Source: Deltaproteobacteria bacterium (GTDB lineage Bacteria; Bdellovibrionota; FAC87; UBA2466). From it: DNA of 64,000 nucleotides. The notes below the pieces were generated by a model that was not told the origin of the DNA, searched no databases, and saw only the letters and a list, made by a program, of their open reading frames with translations. Numbering within the stretch: the first letter of the stretch is position 1; each line of letters begins with the position of its first letter. The stretch lies in contig JACPWY010000062.1 of NCBI GenBank assembly GCA_016196825.1, positions 1 to 64,000 on the forward strand. Reading direction: 5' to 3'. Shown piece by piece: positions 62,024-64,000 of the stretch. A program made the translations under genes and the position numbers.

Positions 62024-64000
62024 TCACTGTTTGTTCTTGAGGTTGGTGACCTGCGACTTGAGCCGTGTGACCTGGCTCTTCAATTCAATGATCTGAGCTT
62101 TCAGCTCCTCCCCCGCTTTTGTTCTCTCACCCACACCGTGTCTTTGAAGCTCAATTGAACGAATTTGGGTCTCCAGCGAGCGGTACTCTCTCTCTAGCTC
62201 ACCGATTTGCCGCTGCACCTTGTTTCCGTCCTGATCACGGGATTCGTAGGTTGTATCCTGGGCCTGCTGGTAACTCTTCTGGGCTGCAGCCAAGGCCTTG
62301 GACGCTTTCTTTACACTTTCCTTCGCATTCTCATCACCGTTGCGCTCACCCCATTTCGCCTGCTCAAGCTCTCGTTGAGCAAGATACAAGTTGTGATACG
62401 CTTGCTTCTCCTTCGCCAGAAGAAGCGCTTGGTCGGTCTCCTTGGAGGCGCCGCGAGCCTTTTGAATCTTCTCATCGTAATCGTCCATCTTGAGGCTGTG
62501 TTTGGCCGCTAAGATCTCATACTTCTCAGCGACGATCTTCGAATTGAGCTTCTCCCGCTCTTTTGGATCTCTTTCTCTCTCATACTTTTCGTTCAAATCC
62601 TTGAGGGCCTTTTCTCGTTCGTTGATCGCCTTTTCCCGATCCACACGCTTCCCAACAGCTGCTTTCTCCTCCGGCTTGGCTCTCTTGAGACGGTTTTCGC
62701 GCTCTTCCTCTTGGCGTTTCTGTTCATCTTTTTTCCGCTGCTCCTCCGCCAGCTTATTGTGCCCTACCTGCTTGGGGTCAGGTTTCTGTGATGGGGTAGG
62801 ATCGGCTTTGCCACCATTCTCCGCAGCTTTAGACTTGCCCTTGGGGCCATCTGGATCGATGTGTGTTTTGGGATCACTCGGGTCCACCGGAGCCTGACCC
62901 TTCACACCACGTTCTGGATAGGCATCCCAATGCAATTTCCCATTTTTCATTGTTCCGAGATAACTCCCTTTGCCTGCCGCACCGAGCTCCTTCTTCAATG
63001 AAGTTTGGTCAAGCTTGCGCTCCTTTTGGAGAGTCTCATTCTTGGAGAGTGCCTCCACCGCATCCTCTACCGAAGCCTCTGGGTGCTCCTTCAAATACTC
63101 GTTAATCTTTCCACGCAGATCCGCCGCGCTCTTCGCATCGATGAGCTGGTTTCCTTGGAAGCGATCCGAGACAAGCTCCTTCGCGGCGGCCTTTACCGCC
63201 TCCTCGTCGTCCCTAACCACCAGATTCACTACCCCCCTCTTTCCATTCGGGCTGGTATCCCCCTTTAGGTCCCTGTCCACAACGCGCGAGGAAAGAATCA
63301 AATTGCCGTTTTCATCTCTGGCCGCGCTTTTTTGAAGGGCCTTGGTGGCGACGTCTTCCCCAGCCGCTGATCTGTGAATGAGGTGTTCATTGGGATCAAG
63401 GCCATACTTCAGCTTAAAGTCGTCCATGGGCTTTGTATTTCCCTCGGCGGCAGCCTTCATGGCGACATTAAACTCCTTTTGGTAAGCGACCTGATCATTG
63501 GCCACCTTAACCGCTGAGTCCTTCAGATTCTTGTTTTGGTCGAAGAAGGAGTTTGAGAAACCGCTGGCATCCCCCTTGGTTCTCATTTGCTCAGCGAGAT
63601 CGACCGTGGCCGTGAGAGCCTCCAGGTTGGGATGTTTGGAATTCTTGAGATCATCGAGAAGCTTCGCACGAGATTTGGGATCCATCGATCCCACTAGGCG
63701 GGCCACGCTCTGACTTGCCTCCTCAAACTTCTTCGGATCTTTGATCACGTCGGGATCGGTGAGTCGTTTAAATCGTCGATAAGCATCAATGGGGTCACCT
63801 TTCTTTTCGCTGCCGGAACCCATGACGGCCTTCACGCCCGGGAACCTCTCCGCCCGACGCTGCAGTTCCGCTTTGGCCGCCTTTTCCTCAGCGGTCATTT
63901 CATCATGGGGACGACCGCGCAACCCATCGTAGATTTCAAAGAGTGCCTGATCTTCTTTTTGTATCGCCTCAATGGCAGCGCTCATGTCGCCCGGGCTTGT
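62024..64000 (-). CDS. Large coiled-coil protein, 5' end probably beyond the window
   Basis: At least 653 residues; the frame is still open from the first ATG in the window (63985) to the right edge, so the real start is probably outside. The protein is hydrophilic, rich in Lys, Glu, Asp and Ala. Residues 1-330 are mixed helical sequence, about 340-400 is a Pro/Gly/Lys linker (VDPSDPKTHIDPDGPKGKSK), and 400-653 is a long coiled coil with frequent KExx and RxxE pairs, ending with LKSQVTRLKSQVTNLKNKQ. No catalytic motif is visible. Its function is unknown. Confidence 0.65.
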   Translation of the reverse strand, partial: TSPGDMSAAIEAIQKEDQALFEIYDGLRGRPHDEMTAEEKAAKAELQRRAERFPGVKAVMGSGSEKKGDPIDAYRRFKRLTDPDVIKDPKKFEEASQSVARLVGSMDPKSRAKLLDDLKNSKHPNLEALTATVDLAEQMRTKGDASGFSNSFFDQNKNLKDSAVKVANDQVAYQKEFNVAMKAAAEGNTKPMDDFKLKYGLDPNEHLIHRSAAGEDVATKALQKSAARDENGNLILSSRVVDRDLKGDTSPNGKRGVVNLVVRDDEEAVKAAAKELVSDRFQGNQLIDAKSAADLRGKINEYLKEHPEASVEDAVEALSKNETLQKERKLDQTSLKKELGAAGKGSYLGTMKNGKLHWDAYPERGVKGQAPVDPSDPKTHIDPDGPKGKSKAAENGGKADPTPSQKPDPKQVGHNKLAEEQRKKDEQKRQEEERENRLKRAKPEEKAAVGKRVDREKAINEREKALKDLNEKYERERDPKEREKLNSKIVAEKYEILAAKHSLKMDDYDEKIQKARGASKETDQALLLAKEKQAYHNLYLAQRELEQAKWGERNGDENAKESVKKASKALAAAQKSYQQAQDTTYESRDQDGNKVQRQIGELEREYRSLETQIRSIELQRHGVGERTKAGEELKAQIIELKSQVTRLKSQVTNLKNKQ

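Overview
The window is about 64 kb of moderately GC-rich DNA from a Gram-negative bacterium with an outer membrane. It carries pal and a cpoB-like gene, many lipoproteins with lipoboxes, several outer-membrane barrel proteins, an S41 protease and periplasmic enzymes. The mix of gene families (DUF222-like/HNH endonucleases, DUF4398 lipoprotein, FABP-like heme-binding protein, DUF4160, propeller-barrel peptidases) fits a Bdellovibrionota or other former-Deltaproteobacteria lineage. This placement is an inference from gene content; no rRNA or marker alignment was possible. Most of the window is ordinary chromosome and I see no prophage or CRISPR array.

Layout. 1-3.5 kb: edge-truncated HNH endonuclease, an orphan hypothetical gene, a heme-binding beta-barrel (nitrobindin-like) gene and a caspase-like lipoprotein. 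3.8-8.5 kb: rpoZ, a DUF4340 protein, a FabL-type enoyl reductase, a lipase and an AMIN-like secreted protein. 8.7-14.5 kb: RNase R, RecQ, an AarF/UbiB kinase and a START-like protein. 14.5-20.1 kb: GNAT, M14 carboxypeptidase, a CTP-dependent lipid kinase, a probably acquired AAA/DUF4143 ATPase with its own promoter-operator, and a matrixin-like protease. 20.3-22.1 kb: pal, a DUF4398 lipoprotein and cpoB on the minus strand, without the Tol motor genes. 22.1-27.1 kb: a GT4 glycosyltransferase, a large zincin/propeller/barrel protein and a secreted protein ending at a textbook terminator. 27.3-35.4 kb: a 5'-truncated HNH gene, then a giant 2146-residue secreted protein translationally coupled to a lipoprotein that looks like a dead metallophosphatase. 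35.5-39.5 kb: a RelE/ParE-type toxin-antitoxin pair, CtpA protease and a TadE/TadG-like protein. 39.6-46.3 kb: tsaD with a leaderless promoter, small secreted proteins, a deaminase, a double-propeller protein, rsmA and a FadL-like porin. 46.4-49.7 kb: a tightly packed panB-panC-DUF502-smpB-elbB run. 49.7-54 kb: a secreted protein, a HAD phosphatase, tRNA-Gly(GCC), a small accessory patch (retropepsin-like protease and DUF4160 protein), and a six-cysteine small secreted protein coupled to a ferritin-like protein. 54-64 kb: tpx, a secreted NADAR-domain protein, membrane and secreted hypotheticals, an aldo/keto reductase, a 5'-nucleotidase lipoprotein and a long coiled-coil protein running off the right edge.

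The most unusual structural signal is a set of long intergenic hairpins (54-209 bp) at 10511-10564, 16604-16765, 20144-20325, 21046-21177 and 53842-54050. Their outer arms differ in sequence, but all sit at or within a few bases of a stop codon, and the four long ones share a CTTCGTC core on the same side of the stem; two share about 17 of 18 bases around it. They look like one family of mobile or processed stem-loop elements whose outer arms differ between copies. The other candidates worth following are the Cys-rich peptide/ferritin pair, the caspase-like lipoprotein, and the giant protein with its degenerate phosphatase partner.
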